From an uncultured Ruthenibacterium sp. (GTDB taxonomy: Bacteria > Bacillota > Clostridia > Oscillospirales > Ruminococcaceae), in assembly GCA_944386565.1 (NCBI GenBank), contig CALXBO010000021.1, positions 1 through 36,167 of the forward strand: a stretch of DNA of 36,167 bases, written 5' to 3'. Below the pieces are notes generated by a model. It was not told where the DNA came from. It did no database searches and saw nothing but the letters and a program-made list of their open reading frames with translations. Positions 8,224 to 15,275 of this stretch are shown piece by piece. The first letter of the stretch is position 1, and the number at the start of each line of letters is the position of its first letter. The translations under genes and the position numbers were made by a program.

Positions 8224-8703
8224 ATGCTGACTGGCAGCATCCGCGCCGCGGAGGACTGGAGCATCTATCCGGCCGCCATCCGCAAGGCGCTGACGTTCCT
8301 GAAAGAAAATGATCTTGCCGCGCATGAACCCGGCCGCTTTGAGCTGGACGGCGACCGCATGATCCTTCAGGTTCTCGATCAGACCACCGCGCCCCGCGCG
8401 TCGCTTCGCCCGGAAGTGCACCGCAAATACGTGGACGTCCAGTTTCTCGCCGCCGGCGGACCCGAACGCATCGGCTGGTATGAAGATCTGGGCGACAACG
8501 AGGTGGACGAGGAACTGCTCGAGACCCGCGATATCATCTTTTACAAAAACAACCCGGCCGCGGCCGAAGGCGTGATCGAAATGCGCCCCGGCACGTACGC
8601 GGCATTCTTCCCGTGGGATGTCCACATCCCCGCCATCGAGGCGGAGGGCGGGAGCGCGCCCATCCGCAAAATCGTCATCAAGGTCGCAGTGGACACACTG
8701 TAA
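8224..8703 (+). CDS. YhcH/YjgK/YiaL family protein, copy 1 (159 aa)
   Basis: The start is ATG 8224, with two AGGAG boxes just upstream. The protein is a single small beta-barrel (DUF386/EbgC) domain. Family-conserved positions visible are the EVHRKYVDVQF stretch, the His in WDVHIP and the Lys in KIVIKV, which cluster in a cupin-like cavity thought to bind metal and sugar. YiaL of E. coli lies in the 2,3-diketo-L-gulonate operon beside yiaK, and here too the next gene is a yiaK homologue. A mutarotase or sugar-acid isomerase/accessory role is plausible, but the biochemical function of the family is not settled. It is only distantly similar to the second copy at 12621-13070. Confidence 0.85.
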   Translation: MLTGSIRAAEDWSIYPAAIRKALTFLKENDLAAHEPGRFELDGDRMILQVLDQTTAPRASLRPEVHRKYVDVQFLAAGGPERIGWYEDLGDNEVDEELLETRDIIFYKNNPAAAEGVIEMRPGTYAAFFPWDVHIPAIEAEGGSAPIRKIVIKVAVDTL

Positions 8704-8742
8704 CCTTTATAATGCCTTGAGCATGGAAAGAGAGGGTAATTT

Positions 8743-9753
8743 ATGCGAGTACCGTTTGAAACTGTCAAGGAAACCGTGAAAAAAGCGTTTCTGAACGCCG
8801 GTCTCACCGAGGAACAGGCCGAGGAGTGCGCCCGCATCCACACGCAGTCGAGCTGCGACGGTGTGTATTCCCACGGTCTGAACCGCGTTCCCCGCTTTGT
8901 GGACTACGTTCACAAGGGCTGGGTGGACGTCAAGGCGAAACCGGAACTGCTGCACGCCCGCGGAGCGGCCGAGCACTATGACGGCCATCTGGGCATCGGC
9001 ATCCTGAACGCCGAGTTCTGCATGGACCGCGCCGTCGCGCTGGCCAAGGAGCACGGCATCGGTCTGGTGGCGCTGCGCAACACCACGCACTGGATGCGCG
9101 GCGGCACGTATGCATGGCGCGCGGCCGAGGCGGGCTACATGGCCATCTGCTGGATCAACACCGAATCGTGCATGCCGCTGTGGGGCTCGAAAGAGCCGAG
9201 CGTCGGCAACAACCCGTTCTGCATCGGCATTCCCCACGAGGGCGGCAGCATCGTGCTGGACATGGCGATGAGCCAGTACGCCTACGGCAAGCTGGGCGTG
9301 TACCGTCTGGCGGGCAAGAAACTGCCCTTCCCCGGCGGATTCGACAAGGACGGCAATCTGACGGACGATCCCGGCGCGATCGAGGAGAGCATGCGCATCC
9401 TGCCCACGGGCTACTGGAAGGGAAGCGGCATGGCCATCGCGCTCGACATGGCGGCCGCCCTGCTGGCGAACGGCCGCTCCGGCGACCAGATCAATGCCGA
9501 CGAACTGGGAAGCTGCGGCGGATGCTGCCAGATCTTCCTCGCGTTCGACCCGTACCTGTTCGGCTCCAAAGAAGAGGCCGAGGAAATGCTGAACCGCCGC
9601 ATCGCCGCGGTGCACGCCGCCGCGCCCGAGCGCGAGGGCGGACGTGTCTCCTGCCCCGGCGAGCGCACCGTCGCCACGCGCGGCGAGCACCTCGCCAACG
9701 GTGTGGAAGTGGACGAAAGCGTATGGGAGGAAGTGTGCCGTCTGGCACAGTGA
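8743..9753 (+). CDS. yiaK: 2,3-diketo-L-gulonate reductase-type (YiaK) dehydrogenase, Ldh2 family (336 aa)
   Basis: The start is ATG 8743 after a GAGAGGG site. The protein spans the whole malate/L-lactate dehydrogenase-2 fold. SHGLNRVPRFVDYV near residue 44 carries the catalytic His region. ALRNTTHWMRGGTYAWRAAE near residue 120 and LPTGYWKGSGMAIALDM near residue 225 match my memory of E. coli YiaK rather than malate, ureidoglycolate or sulfolactate dehydrogenases, which lack the HWMRGG form. YiaK reduces 2,3-diketo-L-gulonate to 3-keto-L-gulonate with NADH. The neighbouring YiaL-like gene supports the assignment. The rest of the yia pathway (kinase, decarboxylase, epimerases) is absent here, so the enzyme may act on a related diketo acid in this organism. 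Confidence 0.85.
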   Translation: MRVPFETVKETVKKAFLNAGLTEEQAEECARIHTQSSCDGVYSHGLNRVPRFVDYVHKGWVDVKAKPELLHARGAAEHYDGHLGIGILNAEFCMDRAVALAKEHGIGLVALRNTTHWMRGGTYAWRAAEAGYMAICWINTESCMPLWGSKEPSVGNNPFCIGIPHEGGSIVLDMAMSQYAYGKLGVYRLAGKKLPFPGGFDKDGNLTDDPGAIEESMRILPTGYWKGSGMAIALDMAAALLANGRSGDQINADELGSCGGCCQIFLAFDPYLFGSKEEAEEMLNRRIAAVHAAAPEREGGRVSCPGERTVATRGEHLANGVEVDESVWEEVCRLAQ

Positions 9754-9865
9754 TCCCCGGCGCACACGGCCGCAAGAATCGCAATCCGATCCGCAACAAA
9801 GCGATAGCTTCCGCGGCCGCTTCGTGCTACAATAAAAGCAACACAATGACAGGAGGGTTCCCCCA

Positions 9866-11479
9866 ATGGCTGTACTGAACAAAGAATCCATCAAGAACCG
9901 TGCCGAGTGGGAAGCAATGGGCATTGAACTGCCCCGTTACGACTACGAAGCGATGCGCGCCGAAACGCAGCGCCATCCCAAGTGGGTGCACGTCGGAGCG
10001 GGCAACATCTTCCGTGCGTACATTGCCGATCTTGCTCAGACGCTTTTGAACGACGGTAAAATGACGAGCGGCATCACCGTTCTGTCCACCTTCGACCATC
10101 AGATCCTGTCCATGATCTACGATCCGTGCGACGACCTCTCCCTGCGGGTCATCATGCACGCGGACGGACACCTCGACAAGAAAGTGATCGCCTCCGTCGG
10201 CGAGACGATGAAGGCCGATTTTGAAGATCCCGCCCAGTGGCCGCGCTGCAAGGAAGTGTTTGCCGATCCGGGCCTGCAGATGGTGAGCTTCACCATCACG
10301 GAGAAGGGCTACCAGATCCGCAACATGAAGGGCGAGTTCTACCCCGCCGTGCTCGACGACTTCGAGCGCAAGACGGAAGTGCCGCAGAACGGCATGGCCA
10401 TCATCGCCGCGCTGCTGCTGCACCGCTTTGAGAACGGCGCCGCGCCCATCGCCATCGTGAGCATGGACAACTTCTCGCACAACGGCGAGAAGCTGTACGA
10501 TTCCGTGAGCACCATCGCGAAGAAGTGGGTCGAGAACGGCAAGGCCCCCGCGGAGTTCCTCGAGTATCTGGCCGACGACAAGCGTGTCGCGTTCCCCTGC
10601 TCGATGATCGACAAGATCACCCCGCGCCCGGACGCCACCGTGGCCGCCAACCTGCGCGACATCGGCTTCGAGAGCACCGAGGCTGTCGTGACCGACAAGA
10701 ACACCTACATCGCGCCGTTCGTCAACGCCGAGGCGCCGCAGTACCTCGTCATCGAGGACAAGTTCCCCAACGGCCGTCCGCCGCTTGAGGACACGGGCGT
10801 GTACATCGTGCCGCGCGAGACCGTCGACCTGATGGAGCGCATGAAGGTGTGCACCTGCCTGAACCCGCTGCACACGGCGCTGGCTGTCTTCGGCTGCCTG
10901 CTGGGCTATGAGTCCATCGCGGCCGAGATGAAGGACGAAGACCTTGTGAAGCTCGTCAACGAGATCGGCTACACCGAGGGCATGCCCGTCGTGGCGAACC
11001 CCGGCATCCTCGATCCGAACGACTTCGTGCGTGAGGTCCTGGAAGTCCGTCTGCCGAACCCGTACATCCCCGACACCCCGCAGCGCATCGCGACGGATAC
11101 GAGCCAAAAGCTGGCCATCCGCTACGGCGATACCATCAAGCTGTACGTTGCGCGCGAGGATCTGAACGTCGACGACCTGAAGCTCATCCCGCTGGTGCAG
11201 GCCGCATGGTGCCGCTATCTGCTGGCCGTGGACGACGCGGGCAAAGCCTTCACGCCGAGCCCCGATCCCCTGCTCACCGAAGTGCAGGCGTATCTGGCGG
11301 ACGTGCGCGTCGGCGATCCCGAGTCGGGCAAGGGCAAGCTGAAGCCCATCCTCTCGAACAAGAACATCTTCGGCGTGGACCTGTACGAAGTGGGCCTCGG
11401 CGGAAAAGTGGAAGCCTATTTCGAGAAAATGCTCGCGGGCGAGGGCGCTGTGCGCCGCACGCTCCACGAAGCGCTCTGA
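9866..11479 (+). CDS. uxuB: Mannitol dehydrogenase family protein, fructuronate reductase (537 aa)
   Basis: The start is ATG 9866 with AGGAGGG nine bases upstream. The protein has the long polyol dehydrogenase layout: an N-terminal Rossmann domain (VHVGAGNIFRAYIADL near residue 47) and a C-terminal all-helical domain. In between, the SMDNFSHNGEKL and FPCSMIDKITPRP stretches carry the family's substrate-binding and catalytic residues. UxuB interconverts D-fructuronate and D-mannonate with NAD(H). UxuA directly downstream (43-base gap) makes this role far more likely than mannitol or altronate oxidation. At 537 residues it is longer than the roughly 490 of E. coli UxuB. A weak TACAAT -10-like box occurs at 9828-9833. 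Confidence 0.85.
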   Translation: MAVLNKESIKNRAEWEAMGIELPRYDYEAMRAETQRHPKWVHVGAGNIFRAYIADLAQTLLNDGKMTSGITVLSTFDHQILSMIYDPCDDLSLRVIMHADGHLDKKVIASVGETMKADFEDPAQWPRCKEVFADPGLQMVSFTITEKGYQIRNMKGEFYPAVLDDFERKTEVPQNGMAIIAALLLHRFENGAAPIAIVSMDNFSHNGEKLYDSVSTIAKKWVENGKAPAEFLEYLADDKRVAFPCSMIDKITPRPDATVAANLRDIGFESTEAVVTDKNTYIAPFVNAEAPQYLVIEDKFPNGRPPLEDTGVYIVPRETVDLMERMKVCTCLNPLHTALAVFGCLLGYESIAAEMKDEDLVKLVNEIGYTEGMPVVANPGILDPNDFVREVLEVRLPNPYIPDTPQRIATDTSQKLAIRYGDTIKLYVAREDLNVDDLKLIPLVQAAWCRYLLAVDDAGKAFTPSPDPLLTEVQAYLADVRVGDPESGKGKLKPILSNKNIFGVDLYEVGLGGKVEAYFEKMLAGEGAVRRTLHEAL

Positions 11480-11522
11480 CCGGACGCTGCCATCATTTTA
11501 ACATTGCAGGAGGTAATTCCCC

Positions 11523-12599
11523 ATGAAAATGACATTCCGCTGGTACGGCAAAGACAGCGACAAGATCACGCTGAAGCAGATCAAGCAGATCCCCAACTGC
11601 ACGGGCCTGATGGGCGTTCTGGACTACAAGGCGGCCGGTGAGGTCTGGACCGAAGAAGAGATCAAGGACTACATGGACTATGTGCACGCCGCGGGCCTCG
11701 AGTGCGAGGTCATCGAGAGCGTGAACGTCCACGAGGACATCAAGCTCGGCCTGCCCACGCGCGATGAGTACATCGAGAACTACAAGACGACGATCCGCAA
11801 CCTCGCGAAATACGGCGTCAAGGTCATCGTGTACAACTTCATGCCGGTGCTCGACTGGCTGCGCACTGACCTCGCCCGCGAGATTCCCGAGGACGGCTCC
11901 AACAGCCTGTACTTCGACGAGGCCGAGCTGGGCCAGATGACGCCGCTCGAGATCGTCAAGAACACCGCCGAGAACTCCAACGGCTTCACGCTGCCCGGCT
12001 GGGAGCCCGAGCGTCTGGCCGACCTCGAGAAGACGCTGGAGCTGTACAAGAACGTCGACGAGGAGAAGCTGCTGGAGAACTACAAGTACTTCCTCGACGC
12101 CATCATCCCCGTCTGCGAAGAAGTGGGCGTGCGCATGGCGTGCCATCCCGACGATCCCGCGTGGCCCATCTTCGGCCTGCCCCGCATCGCGCACGATCAG
12201 GCCGGCTACGACCGCATCATCAAGCTGCACGACAGCCCCTGCAACACCGTGTGCCTGTGCACCGGTTCGCTCGGCTCGAACCCCGACAACGACATTCCCG
12301 CCCTCATCCGCCACTTCGGCGAGATGGACCGCATCGGCGCGATGCACGTGCGCAATGTCAAGTATCTGGGCTACCACAAGTTCCGCGAGGCGTCCCACCT
12401 GTCCAAGGACGGCGATCTCGACATGTACGCCATCATGGAAGCCATCTACGAGACCTGCCCCGACACCTACGTGCGTCCGGACCACGGCCGCATGATCTGG
12501 GACGAGGTCGGCCGTCCGGGTTACGGCCTGTATGACCGCGCTCTGGGCATCGCCTATCTGAACGGTCTGTGGGAAGCCATCGAGAAGACCCACAAATAA
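11523..12599 (+). CDS. uxuA: Mannonate dehydratase (358 aa)
   Basis: The start is ATG 11523 with GCAGGAGGT upstream. It dehydrates D-mannonate to 2-keto-3-deoxy-D-gluconate in the cytoplasm. The opening [20 protein letters not shown] is diagnostic of UxuA. The TIM-barrel metal site is visible in [18 protein letters not shown], and in the His residues of MHVRNVK and VRPDHGRM. The length is near the usual 350-400 residues. It lies between uxuB and a YhcH-family gene only 21 bases downstream, so the three are surely co-transcribed. The product would need KDG kinase and KDPG aldolase, neither of which is in this window. Confidence 0.93.
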   Translation: MKMTFRWYGKDSDKITLKQIKQIPNCTGLMGVLDYKAAGEVWTEEEIKDYMDYVHAAGLECEVIESVNVHEDIKLGLPTRDEYIENYKTTIRNLAKYGVKVIVYNFMPVLDWLRTDLAREIPEDGSNSLYFDEAELGQMTPLEIVKNTAENSNGFTLPGWEPERLADLEKTLELYKNVDEEKLLENYKYFLDAIIPVCEEVGVRMACHPDDPAWPIFGLPRIAHDQAGYDRIIKLHDSPCNTVCLCTGSLGSNPDNDIPALIRHFGEMDRIGAMHVRNVKYLGYHKFREASHLSKDGDLDMYAIMEAIYETCPDTYVRPDHGRMIWDEVGRPGYGLYDRALGIAYLNGLWEAIEKTHK

Positions 12600-12620
12600 A
12601 AACAAGGAGGGATTTGTCCC

Positions 12621-13070
12621 ATGTATGCAACTCGTCTTACCCTGAGTGAAAAGTACAACTACCTCGAGGACAAATTCAAGGCCGCCTACAAATGGCTGGC
12701 CGAGACCGATATCTGCGCGCTGGACGACGGCGCGTATCCCGTGTGCGAGGGTGTGACTGCGAACGTGCAGTCCTACACGACGTTCCCCGCCAGCGAGGGA
12801 CGCTTTGAGACGCACGACGAGTATTTCGACATTCAGTATGTCGCGTCCGGCCTCGAGCAGTTCGGCCTGTGCAACCGCGAGGGCCTCGTCCTGAGTGAGG
12901 ATGTCCCCGAGAACGACGTGAAGTTCTATGAGGAGCCCGCACACAGCGGCAGCATCCTGCTGACGCCGGGCGACTTCGTGGTCGTCGCGCCGGAAGACGC
13001 GCACAAACCCCGCTGCGCTGCGGGCGAGCCCTGCGCCGTCAAGAAGGTCGTTGTCAAAGTCAAGATCTGA
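12621..13070 (+). CDS. YhcH/YjgK/YiaL family protein, copy 2 (149 aa)
   Basis: The start is ATG 12621 with AAGGAGGG upstream. It is the second DUF386/EbgC-type domain protein in the operon. The conserved positions are again present: RFETHDEYFDIQY, the His in EDAHKP and the Lys in VVVKVK. Outside them it shares little with copy 1 at 8224-8703, so the pair is not a recent duplication and the two probably act on different intermediates. The 21-base gap after uxuA ties it to the mannonate step. Function unproven, as for the whole family. Confidence 0.85.
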   Translation: MYATRLTLSEKYNYLEDKFKAAYKWLAETDICALDDGAYPVCEGVTANVQSYTTFPASEGRFETHDEYFDIQYVASGLEQFGLCNREGLVLSEDVPENDVKFYEEPAHSGSILLTPGDFVVVAPEDAHKPRCAAGEPCAVKKVVVKVKI

Positions 13071-13090
13071 TTTCATTTTACAGACATTCC

Positions 13091-13116
13091 GGCGGCGGAG
13101 AGCATTCTCCGCCGCC
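13091..13116 (+). other. Intercistronic hairpin before the dehydrogenase gene
   Basis: A perfect 11-bp GC stem (13091-13101 with 13106-13116) with a 4-base loop lies 20 bases after the YhcH stop. The following sequence has only scattered Ts. It may reduce readthrough into the last gene or protect the upstream message. Confidence 0.55.
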
Positions 13117-13150
13117 TGCTGTCATTTTCATCAAGAGGGAGCAATCAATT

Positions 13151-14170
13151 ATGCGAGCTGTCAAATTTCCTGAACCGTGGAAGGTCGAGTGCATCGACAT
13201 TCCCGAACCCGTTGCCAAGGAGGGCGAGGCCCTCATCAAAGTGCGCTCCGCGGGCATCTGCGGCAGCGACATCGGCGCGTTCCGCGGAACGAATCCGCTC
13301 GTCTCCTACCCGCGCGTCATCGGCCATGAGGTCGCCGGCGAGATCCTGTCCATTCCCGAGGACAATCCCCGCGGCCTGAAAGTGGGCGACCATGTCATCG
13401 TCGACCCGTACCTCTACTGCGGCGAGTGCTATCCGTGCTCCATCGGCCGCACGAACTGCTGCACGAGCCTGCATGTTCTGGGCGTTCACGTCGAGGGCGG
13501 CATGTGCGAGACGTTCGCGCATCCGGCCGACATGCTGTGGAAACTGCCCGACGATATGCCCTGGGACATCGCCCCGATGGCAGAGCCCCTGACCATCGCG
13601 CTGCACGGCATCCACCGCGGCGGCCTGAAAGCCGGCGAGCACGTTTCTATCATCGGCGCGGGCCCCATCGGCCTGCTGGCCGCGATGAGCGCCATCGCCT
13701 ACGGCGCCGAGCCCATCCTGATCGACCTCGTCGACGAGCGCCTTGAGATGGCGAAGGAACTGGGCGTCAAATACGTCATCAACTCCGGCAAGGAAGACCT
13801 CGTTGCGAAGGTGGCGGAGTACACGGACGGCCGCATGGCCGAGCTGGTGATGGAGTGCTCGGGCGCAAACCCCGCCGTCCGCTCCACGCTGGACATCGTG
13901 GCGAACGCCGGCCGCATCACGCTGACGGGCTGGCCCAAGAAAGAGACCCCGCTGCCGACGGACGCCATCACCCGCAAGGAAGTGGACATCCGCGGAGCCC
14001 GCACGAGTGCCCGCGAGTTCGAGGAAGCCATCGAGCTGATCCACTCGGGCAAGGTCAACGTCCGTGCGCTGCTGACGAAGGTCGTCTCCATCGCGGACGC
14101 GCCCGCTGCGATCATGGACATCGAGAAAAATCCCGGCAACTACATGAAAGTGGACGTCGTGATGGACTGA
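13151..14170 (+). CDS. Zinc-dependent medium-chain dehydrogenase, L-gulonate/L-galactonate 5-dehydrogenase-like (339 aa)
   Basis: The start is ATG 13151 after AGAGGGAG. It is a standard zinc MDR protein. Catalytic zinc ligands lie in AGICGSDIGAFRG (Cys) and IGHEVAGEI (His-Glu). The structural-zinc lobe CGECYPCSIGRTNCC is present, with a Rossmann motif SIIGAGPIGLLAAM. The overall look is that of RspB/YjjN-type enzymes, which oxidise L-gulonate or L-galactonate at C5 to fructuronate or tagaturonate. Lying downstream of uxuB and uxuA, an L-gulonate 5-dehydrogenase would give D-fructuronate, the substrate of UxuB. That reading is inference from context. Sorbitol or threonine dehydrogenase activities are the alternatives. 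It is the last gene before a strong terminator. Confidence 0.8.
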   Translation: MRAVKFPEPWKVECIDIPEPVAKEGEALIKVRSAGICGSDIGAFRGTNPLVSYPRVIGHEVAGEILSIPEDNPRGLKVGDHVIVDPYLYCGECYPCSIGRTNCCTSLHVLGVHVEGGMCETFAHPADMLWKLPDDMPWDIAPMAEPLTIALHGIHRGGLKAGEHVSIIGAGPIGLLAAMSAIAYGAEPILIDLVDERLEMAKELGVKYVINSGKEDLVAKVAEYTDGRMAELVMECSGANPAVRSTLDIVANAGRITLTGWPKKETPLPTDAITRKEVDIRGARTSAREFEEAIELIHSGKVNVRALLTKVVSIADAPAAIMDIEKNPGNYMKVDVVMD

Positions 14171-14186
14171 TTCCCCCTAAGACACG

Positions 14187-14224
14187 AAAAGCACCGGAAG
14201 CCGCCCGGCTTCCGGTGCTTTTTT
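14187..14224 (+). terminator. Rho-independent terminator of the sugar-acid operon
   Basis: A perfect 16-bp stem (14187-14202 with 14207-14222) around a 4-base loop ends in a run of six Ts, 16 bases after the last stop codon of the cluster. Confidence 0.93.
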
Positions 14225-14263
14225 CCGTCTGTACAGCAAAATCGACCGTCCGTCGAAAAAGGA

Positions 14264-14293
14264 TAGACAGTTCCTCCCGCGCGCCTGTATACT
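14264..14293 (+). promoter_or_regulatory. Promoter of the LytTR-DUF3021 pair
   Basis: TAGACA (14264-14269), an 18-base spacer and TATACT (14288-14293) lie 25 bases before the LytTR ATG. Two copies of GTACAGC (14231-14237 and 14298-14304) flank the promoter and may be half-sites for the regulator itself. Confidence 0.6.
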
Positions 14294-14318
14294 GAAAGTA
14301 CAGCGAGGAGGTGGCCTT

Positions 14319-14756
14319 ATGAAAATTGAGATCCAGCTGGACGAATCGTACCGGGAACCCCAAATCATCATCCAGACGGATCAGATGACGGAGGAGATCC
14401 GGCTGCTTTTGCAGCGTCTGGGCAGCACCGCCCCGGGGATCGTGGGATTCCGGGACGGACAGGCAGAATTTCTGGCTCCCGAACGCATTCTCCGTGTATA
14501 CGCCGCATCCGGAAAGGTATATGCCGCGACGGACGGCGGCGAATATTCACTCCGCCTGCGCCTGTATGAAGCGGAAGAGAAGCTGGACCCCCGCTCGTTT
14601 GTTCGCATTTCACATGCGGAACTCATCAATCTGAGCCACGCAAGGCAATTCGATCTCAGCCTTTCGGGCACGATCTGCGTGCGCATGTCCGACGGTTCTT
14701 CCTGTTACGTGTCGCGCCGCTATGTATCAAAAATCAAACAGCTGCTTGGTCTGTGA
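14319..14756 (+). CDS. LytTR DNA-binding domain protein (145 aa)
   Basis: The start is ATG 14319, nine bases after GAGGAGG. A short N-terminal segment precedes one LytTR DNA-binding domain filling about residues 45-143. Visible family features are the ERILRVYAASGKVYAAT strand pair, the FVRISHAELINLSHA motif and the C-terminal SRRYVSKIKQLL. There is no receiver domain, so it is the free-standing type that pairs with a small DUF3021 membrane protein, encoded immediately downstream. In such pairs the regulator usually controls its own operon or a nearby membrane function, with the membrane partner restraining it. The stop TGA overlaps the ribosome site of the next gene, so translation is coupled. 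Confidence 0.88.
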   Translation: MKIEIQLDESYREPQIIIQTDQMTEEIRLLLQRLGSTAPGIVGFRDGQAEFLAPERILRVYAASGKVYAATDGGEYSLRLRLYEAEEKLDPRSFVRISHAELINLSHARQFDLSLSGTICVRMSDGSSCYVSRRYVSKIKQLLGL

Positions 14757-14766
14757 GGTGAACGCA

Positions 14767-15222
14767 ATGAAACAGCTGACAAAAACCGCCGTTCTCCGGG
14801 GCCTGCTCGGCATTCCGCTCGGGATCGCTCTGGGGCACGTCATCAGCATTTTCTCTTCTCTGAATTGGGCGGGCGGATATTTTTCCCCCTGCGTTCCCGC
14901 TTTTGTTGAAAGCATGGGCAGCGAGATCGCCGCGGTGGCGCTGCAAACCGCACTGTGCGGCGTGATGGGCGCAGTGTTCGGTGCGGCATCCGTGGTCTGG
15001 AACCGGGAGGACTGGAGCATCGCCAGACAATCCGTCGTGTATTTTCTGGCAGCAGCGCTTGCCATGCTGCCCATCGCCTGGGTCACGCACTGGATGGAGC
15101 ACAGCGCCGCGGGTATTGCCCTGTATGCCGCCATCTTCGCCGCCGTCTTTGCCGCCGTATGGCTGTCTCAGTATCTCCTGCTGCGCCGCCGCATCCGGGA
15201 GATCAATCAGAAAATGAAATGA
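14767..15222 (+). CDS. DUF3021 family membrane protein (151 aa)
   Basis: The start is ATG 14767, with GAGGTG overlapping the stop of the LytTR gene. Four hydrophobic segments are visible, at about residues 12-32, 54-77, 90-109 and 115-140. A basic cytoplasmic tail (LLRRRIREINQKMK) follows. The sequence order RGLLGIPLGIALGH, then two further helices, matches DUF3021 proteins encoded directly after LytTR regulators across Firmicutes. These are believed to hold or modulate the regulator at the membrane. No transporter or bacteriocin gene follows, so the target of the pair is not evident. A terminator lies just downstream. Confidence 0.85.
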   Translation: MKQLTKTAVLRGLLGIPLGIALGHVISIFSSLNWAGGYFSPCVPAFVESMGSEIAAVALQTALCGVMGAVFGAASVVWNREDWSIARQSVVYFLAAALAMLPIAWVTHWMEHSAAGIALYAAIFAAVFAAVWLSQYLLLRRRIREINQKMK

Positions 15223-15227
15223 CACAG

Positions 15228-15264
15228 AACAAAGCGCGCCCCCTTGCGGGGACGCGCTTTGTTT
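15228..15264. terminator. Bidirectional terminator between DUF3021 and PEP carboxykinase genes
   Basis: An 11-bp outer stem (AACAAAGCGCG with its complement) plus a 4-bp inner C/G stem separated by one bulged base lies between two convergent genes. Short T-rich tails occur on both sides. Confidence 0.8.
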
Positions 15265-15275
15265 GTGCGTGAAAC

